DNA of 64,000 bases from Rhea pennata (lineage: Eukaryota > Chordata > Aves > Rheiformes > Rheidae). The notes below the pieces were generated by a model, which saw nothing but the letters and a program-made list of their open reading frames with translations, did no database searches and was not told where the DNA came from. Below, piece after piece: positions 1-13,546 of this stretch. Position 1 is the stretch's first letter. Every line of letters starts with the position of its first letter. Location of the stretch: the NCBI RefSeq assembly GCF_028389875.1, contig NC_084664.1, positions 115,017,466 to 115,081,465 on the forward strand, written 5' to 3'. A program made the translations under genes and the position numbers.

Positions 1-3000
1 AGTTTCTTGAGTCGTATTATTTCCACAGAGTCAGGCGTCACATGTTGTTGAGAAACACAGATGAATCTATATCAGGCTGATAAACACTTGCTAAAAGGCT
101 TTTGATCCAAAAAAGTCAGTGGATAATCTTACACGAGGAAAGAAGTTGTCCTGTTTAGATTAGTCTGATAAAGAATTCTTGTTACTCGAAATCCTTGTGG
201 ACACTGAACTATATTTAATGCATTGACAGATCTGTACTTAGAATACTCTGAATTTTCTCACTGGGAAACATCTACTGGAAAACAAGAGCCTGAATCTTCA
301 TATATTTCAAATATTTCAAGTCATGTGGCAGACAAAATTTCAGCTATAAGGAGTCCTTCTATTCAGGTTCACCAAGAAAAGTATTTGTTAAAGTGAAAAT
401 AAACAATTCCCCCAATACATTTTATAACAGACAAAAAGTGAACAAATCCTGTAGCAAGATGAAAAGTTAAGTGAATAAATAGCAATGATGTGAGGCCTAT
501 GGTAAATACCCTGTCACTTTTTTTGTTTTTATGATTAGTATTTCCAAGGCTTTTGTCATTCTAGTGTCAGCATTTGATGGTAACTTCCATGATTATTTTC
601 CTCTCTTGGCTATTTCAGATGGACAACCAAATCTATCCATTCCTCTATCATAATAAAAGTAAATAACTTTGCGTCAGGAGAGGCTTTGCCTGTAATTTTT
701 CAGTCTCCCTTATTATTTGCTTCAAGCCTTAAAGTAATGCTAGTATTTTCAAAAGTAAAACCTCTTAACTTTGACCATCGTTTTTCAGCCTGCATTATTA
801 CTCATTGCTCGTTGCTTGTGTTCGAGGGTGCAAAGATACCACAGCTTGTACTTTGAAAGTGTCATTCCCTGTATAATTAAAAGTAGCAACCAAACACAAT
901 GCATATATTGTCTGCTGGTTAACTTTTGCTATATCGTTTGTACATCTTTAAAGTCAACCTTCTGAGGAAAGCTTTGCAAGTTTAATGAAAAAGTATCAAA
1001 TACAGTGCTCGATACACTGAGAGTGCATTGCTAAATAATCATGCTCTTTAACAGTATGCTTAGATTGTCCTAAATGGCTCGTTTGAATCCCAAATCAATT
1101 ATATAAGGAAAAAGCTTTTCTTTCTAGACTCAATCACATTTGTTTCCCATTGCCAAGCCTCTCTCTTGTCTATTTAAGTATCAAGGGCAAAGAGTTCTTC
1201 AGTTAATTTGGATTAGATTTAATAGGATCATGATTTGAGGTGGATGACACCAAGGTCTGTGAGTTCCCATTTATTGTAACTACAAAACACCACCAGACTA
1301 TAATAGGAGCTGAAAGAGAGTTAATAAGCCTAACATTGAGAATTGCAGGCAAATGAAATTAAATAGTTCACAGGCACTGTATAAAGAAATATACAATTAC
1401 TGTTAAAAGCAGTAAATGCATATGTATATGCAAAGAAAACATTTTTCATTTTACTTTTTGCTTCTAAATGATACTGGTACTTAAGTCCCTAATAACAAAA
1501 ACTTCCAAGTAAAACTTCTTCACAGTCTTCCCTTATTTGTGCTTGAAGGTCTGTGCTTTTGTTACTGTGGAGCTTTCATGTAAATACAGAGCCCTCGTCC
1601 TTTCATTTCTTTCAGCAGCAAAATGAACTGGGTGCGTCAGCTTTCTCCAGTTTTGTAACCACTTCCCTGGGTTCATCTGCAAGTGGTTTCGTTTTAGCCC
1701 TTCCTCCTGCCATGGATCCCGCCTTGGATCTTCTGGAGTCTTTGGTGCAGTGTTTGTTTTTCTGCTCTCCTTTGCTTCCTTTTTACCCCTCATAAAATAG
1801 CACAGTAGCCTGAAAAATGTGGTCTCACTGGATACTCTATCATGCATTATGGCTTTGTAATGAACTCTGGCTATGCTTTCTGTCCCTTACTGTGTTCTTT
1901 GTGGTTTCCTCATTTTACAAACTGCTGCATCTTTCTCCACTGCTATAAGGAAACGTAGGGCACAATGGTTCAGTAAATTCTGTAAATTTGTATTTTCTAA
2001 AAATACATTAAATGGATATTCCTGGCAAAAGAAACCACTTTATGTTAAATGTGATAGTGCCACAATACAATCTTACAGCTTCCCTCAAGACATTAAGACT
2101 GGAAGGCATAAACCTCCTTTGTACAGCTGGCCCAGATGCTGCAAAAAGAGGTTGGTCACTGCCAGAGCTGCAGCGAGGCATCCTCTGACTACAAAAAAAT
2201 GAAAGCAAGATAACCAATGTGTATCTGTTTCCTCTGTGTTGATTTTTGTTGATTTCATTGCTACAGAGGATCCCAAACTCTGTCTGACCCATGTGCACTC
2301 CATGCAGTGTCTCCAGGTTTGCAACTGACGTCATTCAAAATTCAAGATAGGTTTTAAACGCACTGTTACCGCTGCTCTCAGCTCAGCCAGTGACTGTGTT
2401 TCTTGCAGGTTGTTCTGAATGTGAAGCACATGTGAAATGTCCCGGGTGACACAGTTGCTTTGTTAAGATGTCACCCGCTCCTTGATAAAGATTGAGTGCT
2501 GCCACATTATTACACAGAATAAAAAGACAGAAGAGTTAGTTGGCATCATGATCTTTTGTCTCTGTTCAGTTATATTTAAACTTGGAACAGCAATAGATAT
2601 CTCTGCTGTGCGTGAGCCTATGTCTTAACTAAGATTCTGTCACAGAAGAACTATACACTGTTAAGAACTGTTAATTACATGCATAGGAATTGCAGTAGCT
2701 TATAAATTAGTATAGAAAAAGACTATTGCTATTAGAATTTCAATCCAGAAAGAACAGTTCAGAAATCTGTTTTCTGAGGCTTGAAGACACAGTAAAATAA
2801 TTTTAAAGGATACTGAAATAAACGGTTCTGCGTCCAGCGCTTGCAGATACAGTTTTAATTAACAATATGTTAATAATGTAATGATCCATGATCTACGAGA
2901 ATAATATATTACTTGGTAAATAGGATTTATATTCTTATGTAACAGCACCTGCCATAAATCTTAATTCTAGAAGCTTCTGATTACTTTCTGATGAAAATTA

Positions 3001-6000
3001 CTGGCTGGAAACTAGAAACCTGGAGAATTAGTAAAATGTACCGATACCAATTCCTCTGGCTAAAGCAAGGATTTTGGCTAATAACATTTACCTGCGAGAG
3101 CAAGGTGTCAAGTAATGAAATTGTAACTTTCCCTTTGCTATGTTCTGTTAAATCAAAGGTAATGATGTACCCTCAGGGAGAGAGTAACCTAAGCATTAAA
3201 GAAGCTAAGGGAGCTCTGGGCAATTCTCCAAGAAAATGTATAGCTGTGATCCACAGTTCAATGCCTTAGTGGAAAGACCTAATGGGTCTTTCATTCACAC
3301 ACTTTAGTAAAACCTGCAGAAAATTTTATGTAAAGTTTATAAATATATATATTCTAAGATATTGCCAAGGTTTATAAAGAATTTTTATCGAAGAATAAAG
3401 CTGTAATGCAAGAAAGCAGGACACAGTCTCCTGAAGCCCTGAGACAACCCTTTCTTTGTAAATTTACATCAAAATAAACTCTTCCCAATGCAAATGGTAT
3501 TTGCATTAGCAACAGAGCAGGAAACAAGGAGACTAAGCAAGTGAAACACTCTGATGGACAAATAGCAGCACTGGTGAGTGGCCTCAGCATGGCAGCAAGG
3601 GGCAAGTCCGCAGCAGCTCTCCAGGCTTAGTCTTCCCTCTTGCTGCTCTAAATCTAACTTCGCTGATCCCGCTGTGCCTTCACTAGACAGAAGAAAAACC
3701 CTTCTGGTAATCCCTGAATGCAAAAAAAGTAAATCCAGATTTTGAACTGGTAAATTGTCATTACGTAGAGTGATTCTTGTAAGTTTATGCTGCCACATTA
3801 AGGAAGGAAAAGCTCCCACTTCTGAGTCACTTAGGAAGGTGTAATCATTCAGTCTCTATATACTGCATTTATCACAGGAGATAAAATAAACTGACATGGT
3901 GTTTATACTCAGGACAAATTTAATTCAAACCGGACACCACAAAAACACTAATAACCATCATCACCATTTAATTAAAAAGGAATGAATAGGTCAGTCTTCC
4001 AAGGAGACACTGAAATGCCATCAAAGAGAATAAAGGTCAGGTGCATGATTGGCATAAATCAACATAGCTCCACTGATGCCTGATCAGAGCTGAGTTACAG
4101 AGAAAAGGAGCTGGTCTTGCCTGAGTAGCCTATTGTTTTTAAATGTTGGGAACACAAACTGTAGCTCTTCTTATGAAAATCTCTTTGTTACAAAGTGTTA
4201 AAATGAAGAATGCTTTGATTCACTTTCTGTGAAAAAAATGCAGCATTTTTTTATCAGTACAAAAATGCATAGGGAACAGATGAGCGCCTAGCGGGCTGGA
4301 TAGAAAGACAAAAGATTTTACAGTTAAAGGAGGAAAAGTAAATAAGCGAAAGTGAGCCTCAAGTCTAGTCAGGGAATGGGAGAAATGTCCCACTGCTAAG
4401 GGACATTTCTACAGGAAAGAAGCTAGTGAGAAAGCTATCGGCCTGGGAGATGCTGCGAGGAACAGCTTTTCTCAGGCTGCAACTCCTCCTGGACCTGATG
4501 CTGCACCTGTGGGCTCTCAAACTGGGAGTCTGCACTGGGAGTTCAGAAAAATGGGAGGACAAGCCAGGGTTGCACACAACGGGAAGGAAAATTGCATGAC
4601 GCTGCCACTCCCACCCTCTTTTAGTTTGCTCTCTGACCCTTTTTCCTTTTGTTTATTTTACTTTCTATAGTGGAAGGGAACATCTGGACTCTAGTGACAG
4701 CACACCAAATTTGCATGCATGTAGCAGATAATTAAACACGTGTCTGGCTGCAGCTGCAAACAGCAATTAGTCCCGCAGCACGCTCTCCACACCCCTTCCT
4801 GCCTGTGCTGCTGTTCCCCCTGCAAGCGCGCTTCTCCGAGAGCTGCAGCACGCTCACTTCCTGTGTATTTGTGAAGACAGAGGCACGGCTGAGCTTAAAC
4901 CTTTTGATTAACCTTGCTGAGGCTGAACTTCTGCCCTCAGTTTCTAGTAGAAACTGCTTCCTGCCTAAGACATGATGCAAGCAGCCCAACTCCAAGCGCT
5001 GGTGACTGCATCCCAATCATCAGCTTTTACAGAAAGAAGAGCTGGAGATAAGCTGGTTTTATTCCTAGTCCCTCCTTTCAGCTCTGGGGAAGCTGCTTTC
5101 TGGATAGTCATTCTTGAGTGACAATATTTTTAATATCTGAACTTTGCTCCCCTGTGCACAGGCAAGGCTGTAGGCAAGGCAAGGCAAGCTGGGTCTCTAC
5201 TTCCTTCAGCTATGAAGAAATTTATACCTGCTCTAGGGCTTCCACCCCAGTCCTATGAGTGGCAAATTTTACAACTGTATCACAGCAAGTAAATCCATAT
5301 AGCCTATGCCTGCCTTTTCACCTGTAGAGTCTCCTGCAGTGCAGCCATAGGCAGCATTTTGTCACCCGTGATAGGTGTCCTCATTTCTTCTGTAACCGAG
5401 TCAAATGCTCTGGACGGGTAACATGCAAATTGCTCAGAGCTGCAAGTAAGAGATACAATGTAGAGTTATTTACAAAGCAGAGCAAATATTTCCAGTTCCG
5501 TGAAAACCAAAGACCGTGCTGCTTATTCCTGAATTTCCACTGATGGCATCGTATGTGTTACTTCACCCACATGCTCAAAGGGATGAGAGCAGCACGCAGG
5601 GCAGGCCCAGGCTGGAGAAGGAAGGGCTGGAGTGTGATTAAAGGGCCCGCTGTGCCCCTTGCAGCGCTCAGGTCCAACGGGACGGCTGCACAGGCAGGGC
5701 AACAGGGATGACGGCGCCTGGCCCCTTGCATTTGCTCACTGTATAACCCAGCCGTCCGATCAAGGCTTTTCCTGAAGTGAGAGGCTCACACCTCCATGGT
5801 GCGCCTCACTGGAGAACTCCTGCATGGGTTTGAAATGACACGCTTGGGTATGATTTGTAACATTTCTGCTTGGGTGTGTTAGTAGTAAGCAGGCACTTCC
5901 AGCTATGACAAATTCACACAAATTGCAGAAACCATTTGCATGAAGTGTTAGTCTGAAAATATAACTGCAGCTTCAGAAACTTTTTAAGAATTAGAGATCT

Positions 6001-8496
6001 GTTTTGAGAACAAATGTTTGCTTTTCATATAGATGAAATGGAATCTGCTGGTGTTTCAGTAGGGAATGCTAATGTAGGTTTTTGCACATGTCCTGTAACA
6101 GCAATGCACAAAAGAAGCCTGGCTGGCACCATACAGCACTGTAACACTGTCACATGCATCTGCAGTTCGGGCATAGTTGTGCTTAGGGGAGCACATTCCT
6201 TCACCAAATCCAGGCAAAAATGTTAAGGCTTTTACTATTAGGAGAGGTCAACTCATTATTTTTCATTTTGGATCCTCAGTTCAAAAATACATGGACCTAC
6301 TTGATTTTAGGCAATCTGAATGGCTAGATATAGATTTATGCTTATATGAAACTCTGTAAGTACTAGCTGTAGAACAGCTACCTCAATTCAGTAGGACCGC
6401 CAGCATTCGCAGAGGAGAACAGTTACTCATCTCACAACTTCAGCTGTATGAAAGCTGGGTATCTACGCTCTCACTCTCTCTGATCAGCTGAGGGGGGTTA
6501 GTGACCCCTTACACAAGAGCACACCCACACACTATCTCAAACACGTATTGTAAGAAGACATGGCAATGGCCAGCCTAGCTCTGGGCTCCCAAGACACCAG
6601 GAACAGCAGCAAGAGACACGTTGAACTAATTCCCTGAAGATGGATGTGGCTTTTGATTACATTAGTCCTAAAGAATAACTGAACTGCCTTAGGACTTACC
6701 TATGGAAATAACATGTTGTCAGCAGGCCTCAATGAAGAAAGGAGCAAGCCAAAGTCCCTCCTGTTTCCAATTACAAGGAAAATTTGTCATTACATATGCT
6801 TTTGTCACGCATGCTTTTCACTATTGATTTACCCAAATACAGCGTGGTTAGCTCCAAGCATCTCTGCGCTGCAATACTGTCATTCATCACAATCGTAACA
6901 CAGTGCGGGGATCTATAACACTACATTTGCCAGCGTTTCTCCACCTTCTTATTTTTCAACTTGGTGCCAACACTGGAAGAAATCTCTACTGAAGTCACTG
7001 CTTTTGCGATGAGCTAGACAGATTGGTGGGCTCAGGTATCTCTTCTTTCTCCTTTCCATCACAGAAAATAACATACGTGAACTATTTTTGCTGTGCTTTA
7101 TATGATTTGAAGCTTGAGAACAGGAGGGGAAAATATAGACTTTCTCCCCAAGAGAAAGGCATGAAAAATCAAGAGATATGTTTGTGTATGTGTGTTTACA
7201 ACCCCTTTAAAAATAGGGGAGTGAAATACCTATTAAAGGAATGGAAGGAAAAAGAGAAGAATGCTTGCTGGATGAATTGCATACTAATAGAATGAAAAAT
7301 GGAGAGTGCACTGAGAAAATAAAAGATGATTTCTCCTATGCTATGTTTGAAAGAGGAACTCCAAAAAAGTGGCCTGCAATAAAAGCAAAGCTTTTCAGCT
7401 GTATTACCCCAGTTATTGCAGTACGTAACTCATAACGGCTAAAATTATGCAACCCAATTTAAGATGCTCGCATGCTATACAGCTCGCAGCCCCACAAAAT
7501 GCTGCTGATAGAACACTACAGAATGAGTCAGTGCAGAACCATTCACCAATATGTGGTTTTAAAAGGCTGTTTAAGGTCAGGTATGTTTTCAGAACCCAAA
7601 TGCACTTCAAAAATGTTGAAGAGGAAGGTTATTAGATTTGTTACTCTGCTGTATTTTAGTGTGAGCTTTGCTGCACGTTAAGATCTGCAAGTGATCTGTG
7701 ATTGTCATTACACATGCGCAGAGGTACACACGTGCACACACACACACAGATGCTTGACTGTGCCGTCTCCCTCTATCTGCAATGCAGTGTTTCACTTGTA
7801 GGACAAAATGCTCTGTTTGCCGCTTCTCATAGTTGGAACTGAGACTGATAGCCATTGCTTAGAAGAGTGTTTAACCCTCCAGACAGTTTCCTAGTTCATG
7901 TGCTTAGACTGACAAGTGCCTACACATGGACATGTTATAAACCAGTTGTGAGAAAGTATGTGTTCTGAAGAAATGGCCTAGGTTTTCAAAAGTAAGTGAA
8001 AGGAGAACCTGATGGTAAGGAAAGAGATAAATCATATTTTTATTTTAGAGAAGAGGAAGCTGGGTCAACTGTATGCTGCTGGATATTTCATTGAATTCCA
8101 CGAGATAACACAGAGATTCTTGGTTTTGCTTAATTTTGCTTTGGAACTGTCAACTCAAAGTCTAGTTGGTCAAGCATCAGCTTCCAGTTTCTTAAATTCT
8201 CTTTTAAATTAAGTATTTGATAAGGAAAAATAATCTCATTAAGTGACTGAGATATTTTGGCTTTATGCCTGTTTCACAGTTATATCAAAATGTAAAGAAT
8301 GTTATATGAATTGTTTAATCAAATACTTATGATGATAGAACAACAAATTAAGGCAAAGAAGGCACAAGAATAAAAACAAGCTAAACACGTTTGGCACTGT
8401 CTAGCTGTTTCTTCTAAATAATGCTGTAACCTGAGTGCATATAAAAGATATGCTGCTTGAACACACACTTAATAGAAGGTAATCCCTTCACTTTAG
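1..8496. other. Upstream intergenic DNA, no recognised gene
   Basis: AT-rich, stop-rich sequence with only short open frames (up to about 109 codons) that have no recognisable domain and often overlap each other on both strands. In mammals the gene to the left of TTC39C is LAMA3. I looked for laminin-G-like exons and saw none, so LAMA3, if present, ends outside the window. Between about 5,570 and 5,760 there is a modestly GC-rich patch without a frame or repeat that I recognise. Confidence 0.6.
4381..4410. repeat. Perfect 11-bp inverted repeat (hairpin)
   Basis: AGAAATGTCCC at 4381-4391 is followed by an 8-nt loop and then its exact reverse complement GGGACATTTCT at 4400-4410. The bases just outside do not pair. 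No surrounding gene or element explains it. It could be a small transposon-type terminus, a protein-binding palindrome or chance. Confidence 0.7.
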
Positions 8497-8508
8497 GTTT
8501 ATACAGAG

Positions 8509-8988
8509 ATGATGACTTTCCTCCCACCCTCTAAATTATATGGCACAACTAGCTATTTTCCTGAGCGTGCAGCAAAACCTTTCAGACCAAAGCACAAGTT
8601 TCATAGACGAAAAGCTAGCATCAGAAACAAAAACTTTGATATCTGGGGTAGCATCTGTCTCTCAATATGGTTCTTAGGCTTTTTATATCTCATGATAGAT
8701 GCTGCAGATCATACTGCTTCTTTTAAAAGGCAGTTGCCATGTCCATGTGCAAAATCCAGAGAAGAGTTTTATAAAGCACAGAGCACTGTGTTCCAGAAGA
8801 CGGGAGCAAACTCTGAAAACATAAGGAACAGAAATTATCAGGGACGAAGAAATCCACAGTTAACAAAGTTTATATGTGAGGGGGGAGGCTCACCAGCTTT
8901 GCAGGGAAATACTCTGCTGACAGGGCTGCTCAACAGAACAAAACCTCTATGTGGTTTATGCCCGGTACAGAAAGTCAAGACGTGTTAG
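8509..8988 (+). CDS. Candidate small membrane protein, unrecognised
   Basis: An uninterrupted 159-codon frame begins with two consecutive ATG codons. A good pyrimidine tract and AG lie just upstream at 8485-8496, so it could be the start of an internal or last exon. The predicted product has a basic N-terminal half (residues about 22-36 rich in K, R and H). One hydrophobic segment follows at about residues 47-64, a plausible single transmembrane helix. The C-terminal part is Cys-containing and low in recognisable structure. An AATAAA lies at 9664-9669, about 675 bases after the stop. I do not recognise a family. With this base composition, roughly one frame of this length is expected by chance in 64 kb, so it may not be a gene. 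Confidence 0.25.
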   Translation: MMTFLPPSKLYGTTSYFPERAAKPFRPKHKFHRRKASIRNKNFDIWGSICLSIWFLGFLYLMIDAADHTASFKRQLPCPCAKSREEFYKAQSTVFQKTGANSENIRNRNYQGRRNPQLTKFICEGGGSPALQGNTLLTGLLNRTKPLCGLCPVQKVKTC

Positions 8989-9663
8989 TCCGAGGCACTT
9001 GCCGACTGCTGATGCCATGATGCAGCACAGCCACCGATATTCCTGTACCCCCAGGCACACCGTTGCTGTGAGCTACAACCGTGCTCGACTGGTAGGAAAA
9101 CCACTGCCCAGAGAATTTAGGTGTCTTGCAGGAGGATATGGATAAGCGAAGGAAGGTTTCCTCGTGTGCGAGTGATGTGAAGGACGACTGCCACTTGGGG
9201 GTGGCTTCTTAGATCTTAAGGGGGAATTCGCCCCTACAACTCTACAGCAACAGCAAAAAGTGAAAAATGAACAAAACAGGACGTCGGCACAGGAATGCGC
9301 TGGTTTGCATTTTCACCTGTGCAAGGAAAGGCAGATTCAGGGATTTGCCGCAGCCGCTTCATGTGTCCCTCTCCCTCGCTGCCTGTTGCACCCGGACAGA
9401 CAGCCACCCTGTCTTGCCTTCCTTTCCGCCTGTCTCACCTCCTGGCCCTGCTGGTTGTGACCTCTCGGCAAAACGAGCGAATGGCCTCAGCCTTGCACAG
9501 CCCTCCCCAGCATCTCCTAGACGATCCACCTGGCTGCAGGAAATCAGTACACATACACACCCCCGTGTTTCGTGTCGGAAAAATTGTCATTAGTGGGCTC
9601 TGCTGACTTTCTTGTCACTAGCATTTTTAACAAAAGATTCCTTGCTCTCAGGCTAAGGGAAAA

Positions 9664-9669
9664 AATAAA
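9664..9669 (+). promoter_or_regulatory. Possible poly(A) signal AATAAA
   Basis: AATAAA in an A-rich context on the plus strand, downstream of the 8509-8988 frame. It is relevant only if that frame is transcribed. The hexamer is common in AT-rich DNA, so confidence is low. Confidence 0.15.
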
Positions 9670-12600
9670 GGTGCAAGGAGTGCAGATTTCAAAACTGGAA
9701 AAAGCCCTTGAAGTCTAACATGGCCCAAATACAACCTCTGCAGCCCCAGAGAGGCCATTCTATTTTTGTAGTGAAGGACTGAGGAAAAAGTTAGTGAAAG
9801 ATGTTAAAATGCTAAATATAAAATACATTTAATGCCAAAAGTCCCCAAAGTATTAATGTTGCTGACAAGTAATCTTTAAATAATCTCACTGCAGATCGCA
9901 TTAAGCTGCTTGACACCTGTGAGAAAATATTTATTGCTAAACCGGTAGAAAGAAAATAAGCCTTAGCAAAATATTGTATTTATGACATTCCAAACGTTGT
10001 AAAATATGGTCTACATGGATTGACTATCTTAAAATATAAGGATGGGGGAGCACTAATAAAGAGGGTGATTACAAAGACTGAGATATTGAGTATGAAACCT
10101 GATTTCCTAAGGCTTTGCTGAGCCCTCATTTTTCATGAGAAGCTTAAAAATACAAAGGCACGTTTTCAGTAACTTGGCAAATATATTTGTTCCTGAAGAC
10201 CACACATATAATCCGATACATGCACACGTATATAGAGGAATATTCACAAATGCACCGAGTCTGTGAAATGGCTATCCGCACAAACGAGAAATGCAGGAAA
10301 ATTGGAGGGAGACTCCAGAGCAGGTTAGCAGGAATGATAAAGAGGTTTAAAATTCATGGGCTGTTTGTACAAAGTCAAAGCAACTGCGTTATTTGTTCTA
10401 AAAAAAATGAAAGACTGCTAGGGCTCCAGTCAAGATCCCATTAAAAGAAGGGTATTGTGTGAGACAAAAAATGTTTCTTTTCCATTTAGGGCAAGACAGC
10501 CTACCTCACTCTCCCAGAAGCAAACTGTTGAGCTTGCCTGTTTGTATTTACTATTACACCCTTGCTTCTGCAACAAAGCTGAAAATAAACTGTTTTCATT
10601 AGTCACTGCAGCAAGAACAGGAGGGGAAGTTTAATTTGCAGGTTCTCCATATGAGAAGATTTTGAGGACATTTAGCCAAAGATCTGTTTGGAATGACCCA
10701 GATGAACTTCGTTCTGACTCACTAGTATGGACTGGACTAGAAGTAGGTGATTTCTAGCAATCACTTTGTGCTTTACATTTCATGCTGTCTGGCAACACAG
10801 TTTGGTTAAGAAGGTATTTTTACAACCAAATGTAGATCTGAACTTTGTATGAAGTAATCTCTCCAGAAATAAAACATTTTAAATCGGCTTTTAAAAATAC
10901 GAATAGGATGATTATTTTGTGTGGAAGTTTTTCCAATTAATTTTCATGAAACAGGCCAGCATGCGGCTGCTGCCTGGAGAGAACAGCTATTAGCATTTAA
11001 TACTTTTGTATTCCTTTGTTTTCTCTGGTAGTGGGTGCATATGTTTGGCCAATAGCAAGTCCTGAAAAAAACAAAACAAAACAAAATGCTCTGCCATTTA
11101 GCACACTTTAAATAGGAAAAATTACAAACCTTCATATGCTTCAATAAAAATAGCTGTGTGTGACTGCATATGGATTTATACCATTATATGACTGATTAAG
11201 TAGTGGATCCAGAGCAGCAATGTGTAGAAAAATAAATGTTGTTACCAAATACAATTAACACATGAAAAAAGAGCCATCAGAAGAGGTCAACATTATCTAG
11301 GAATGGTCAGACTACTTAGAAATACTCTGTCTCATTTTTTACTTCCCTTTTTGACGTTCCAAGAATACTACCTGCTCTGACCCAACATCTCTGAGGCTTC
11401 TCTGTGCTGAAATGCTGTTGTTACAGACCAGAAATTCAGAGGAGACAGAAGAGAGCAGCCACGAATGACTGAGTGGCAACGGAACAGGGGGTTCACTCAG
11501 TTCCCATCTGATGGCTACAGATACAGGGCCAGCCTGTGGGGAGAAACAGGCAGAGAAAAGAGAGAGCTTCTGAGGGGAAGGGGTACTTAATTCTGGAATA
11601 GAAGTCCACAAGCAGAGGTTATTTTTCTAATTATTATTACTGTAACGCTATTTAATCAGAAGAAAGGGTCAAAAGACTCCATTTCAGTCTCCTTGGCATG
11701 CTTTGACTGAAGAGGTTGGTGAAGCTTGTTTTAGTTTACTAGGATACACACGCAGAGTTCTTGTCTACTGATGGAGCAGAACCTAGTAGTCATTTCATAT
11801 GTATGCCCTCAGGCTGGGTTTAGCCCTTAAAATGACAATACATCCTAACAGGAAGATACCGAGAGCCAACTCTGAAGATTAGCTTGGCTTTGTAGTATTG
11901 CTTAGCTGCTGTGCTCTATGGAAAATGCAGGGTGGTAACAGATGTAGAGCTCAGCTCTCATAAATATTTAAGTGCTAAGGCACAACAGGCAGACACCTTC
12001 ATTGTTGCAAGGCTCAGTGGTACAGGGTGAGACACAAAGGCCCTCAGCTACTTCCAAAGTGCAACGTTTCTTTGCTTGTGAGTGTAGTTGTTTTTTCCTT
12101 ACAAAATATAATATACTCAAAAAGGGAAAATACTCATTTATGTGTTCACTAGCTATTACTGGCAGTTACTGACATAGATAAGACCTCTCTGACAGCTGGT
12201 CTGGAGAAGATAGCTATATCCTGGATGCTAACACCCGTTCATGATTAACAGTGAGATGGCATCTGTTATTTAACTAGAATGGCAAATCCCTGAGAGGAAT
12301 TTATAGTTATAGGAGCTGATTCAGGAGCCTTGTATCTGAGGTTGAAAAAGTGTGGGAGATGTCTTTATGACTGTAACTAATATTTTCAAAACTTTATGCA
12401 TATACAGTCATGCTTTCAGCAACACAGAGGAAAAAAATTAATTCAATTTCAAAGGATTTTGCTTCTCTCTATTCAAATGAGCAGCGACTCTAACTCAATT
12501 GCTGATGAACAAATATTCTAAATTCACTGCTGAAATTTCATCTCCACGTTAAGAAGCATGAATTGTACTGGGCTTACTGAGGTTCTCCAGACAGAGGTAG

Positions 12601-13519
12601 GCTTTTAGAAAAAAAACAAGTAAAAGGAAACCCAGGAAAATCAGATTTAGGGACATTCTGAGGCAGAAGCAAAACTTTAGGTTGTATCATCCAGACACAG
12701 TGGAGAGGGGCCCTGGGACAAGTGGGACCAAATTTAGATTGTAAAGAAAAGACACTCAAGGAAAAAAATAGGAATATAGGCCTTTTCCTTTTTTTTTAAC
12801 TCTTTCCTCTCTGATACTTGAAGTGAATCAATAATGCTTTTATTTAATTGTTTATTCCACGTGACTACATTTTTTTGACACCATAAATCAAGAAGTTCAT
12901 AGTAGGGCTAAATTCTAATTAGTCTTACAGAGGAAAAACACTGAGGAAGCATAATTTTTGACTCAGGAACCAGTCTATGAATATGAGGACTTGCAGGACT
13001 TCCCATCAGAAGTACAAACATGTGGTAAAAACTTGGAGAGCCTGTCAAAGGAAAGAGCAATTGAGTTTTCAAGGGCATAGGCTATCTTGAATTGTGACAG
13101 CAGTCCTCTACAAAGGCGCTATAAAAAACCCCAGCATTCTGCATCTCTTACAGGAGAGGAACACTGTAACAACTTTGCTTTTTCTTCTTTTTTTAAAACA
13201 GCCTATTGGAAACCAAAGTAAAGGTACTGGAAATTTTAGGCTACTTAATTTATTAAAAGTACAATTCTTGCCCATCATAAGTAACTTTATAGCCTTTGAG
13301 AAATTACAAACTGGTCACCTCAATCTTTGTCCCCAACAGCAGGACAACACAGGCTGCAATAGTGTAAGTTCTTCAATATTACACTGCAGGGAGCTGTGAG
13401 GGTAAGTGGAAAGTTGGATATAGCCTCTCTACCGAAACTACTGGCTGCAGCTCTAGTGAGTGTATATCATGCTGATGACTGTATGTGATCAGGAGTTAAA
13501 AATATATAAAAATATATAC

Positions 13520-13546
13520 AGAGAGAGCGAGCGAGCGAGAGAGAGC
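13520..13546. repeat. Short GA/GAGC simple repeat
   Basis: Alternating GAGA and GAGC units form a purine-rich low-complexity tract of about 27 bases. It is too short to suggest function. Confidence 0.7.

Noticed and set aside
1-8000. 3' exons of LAMA3, expected on the left by synteny
   Set aside because: No laminin-G-like frame or Cys pattern could be recognised. The gene probably ends before this window.
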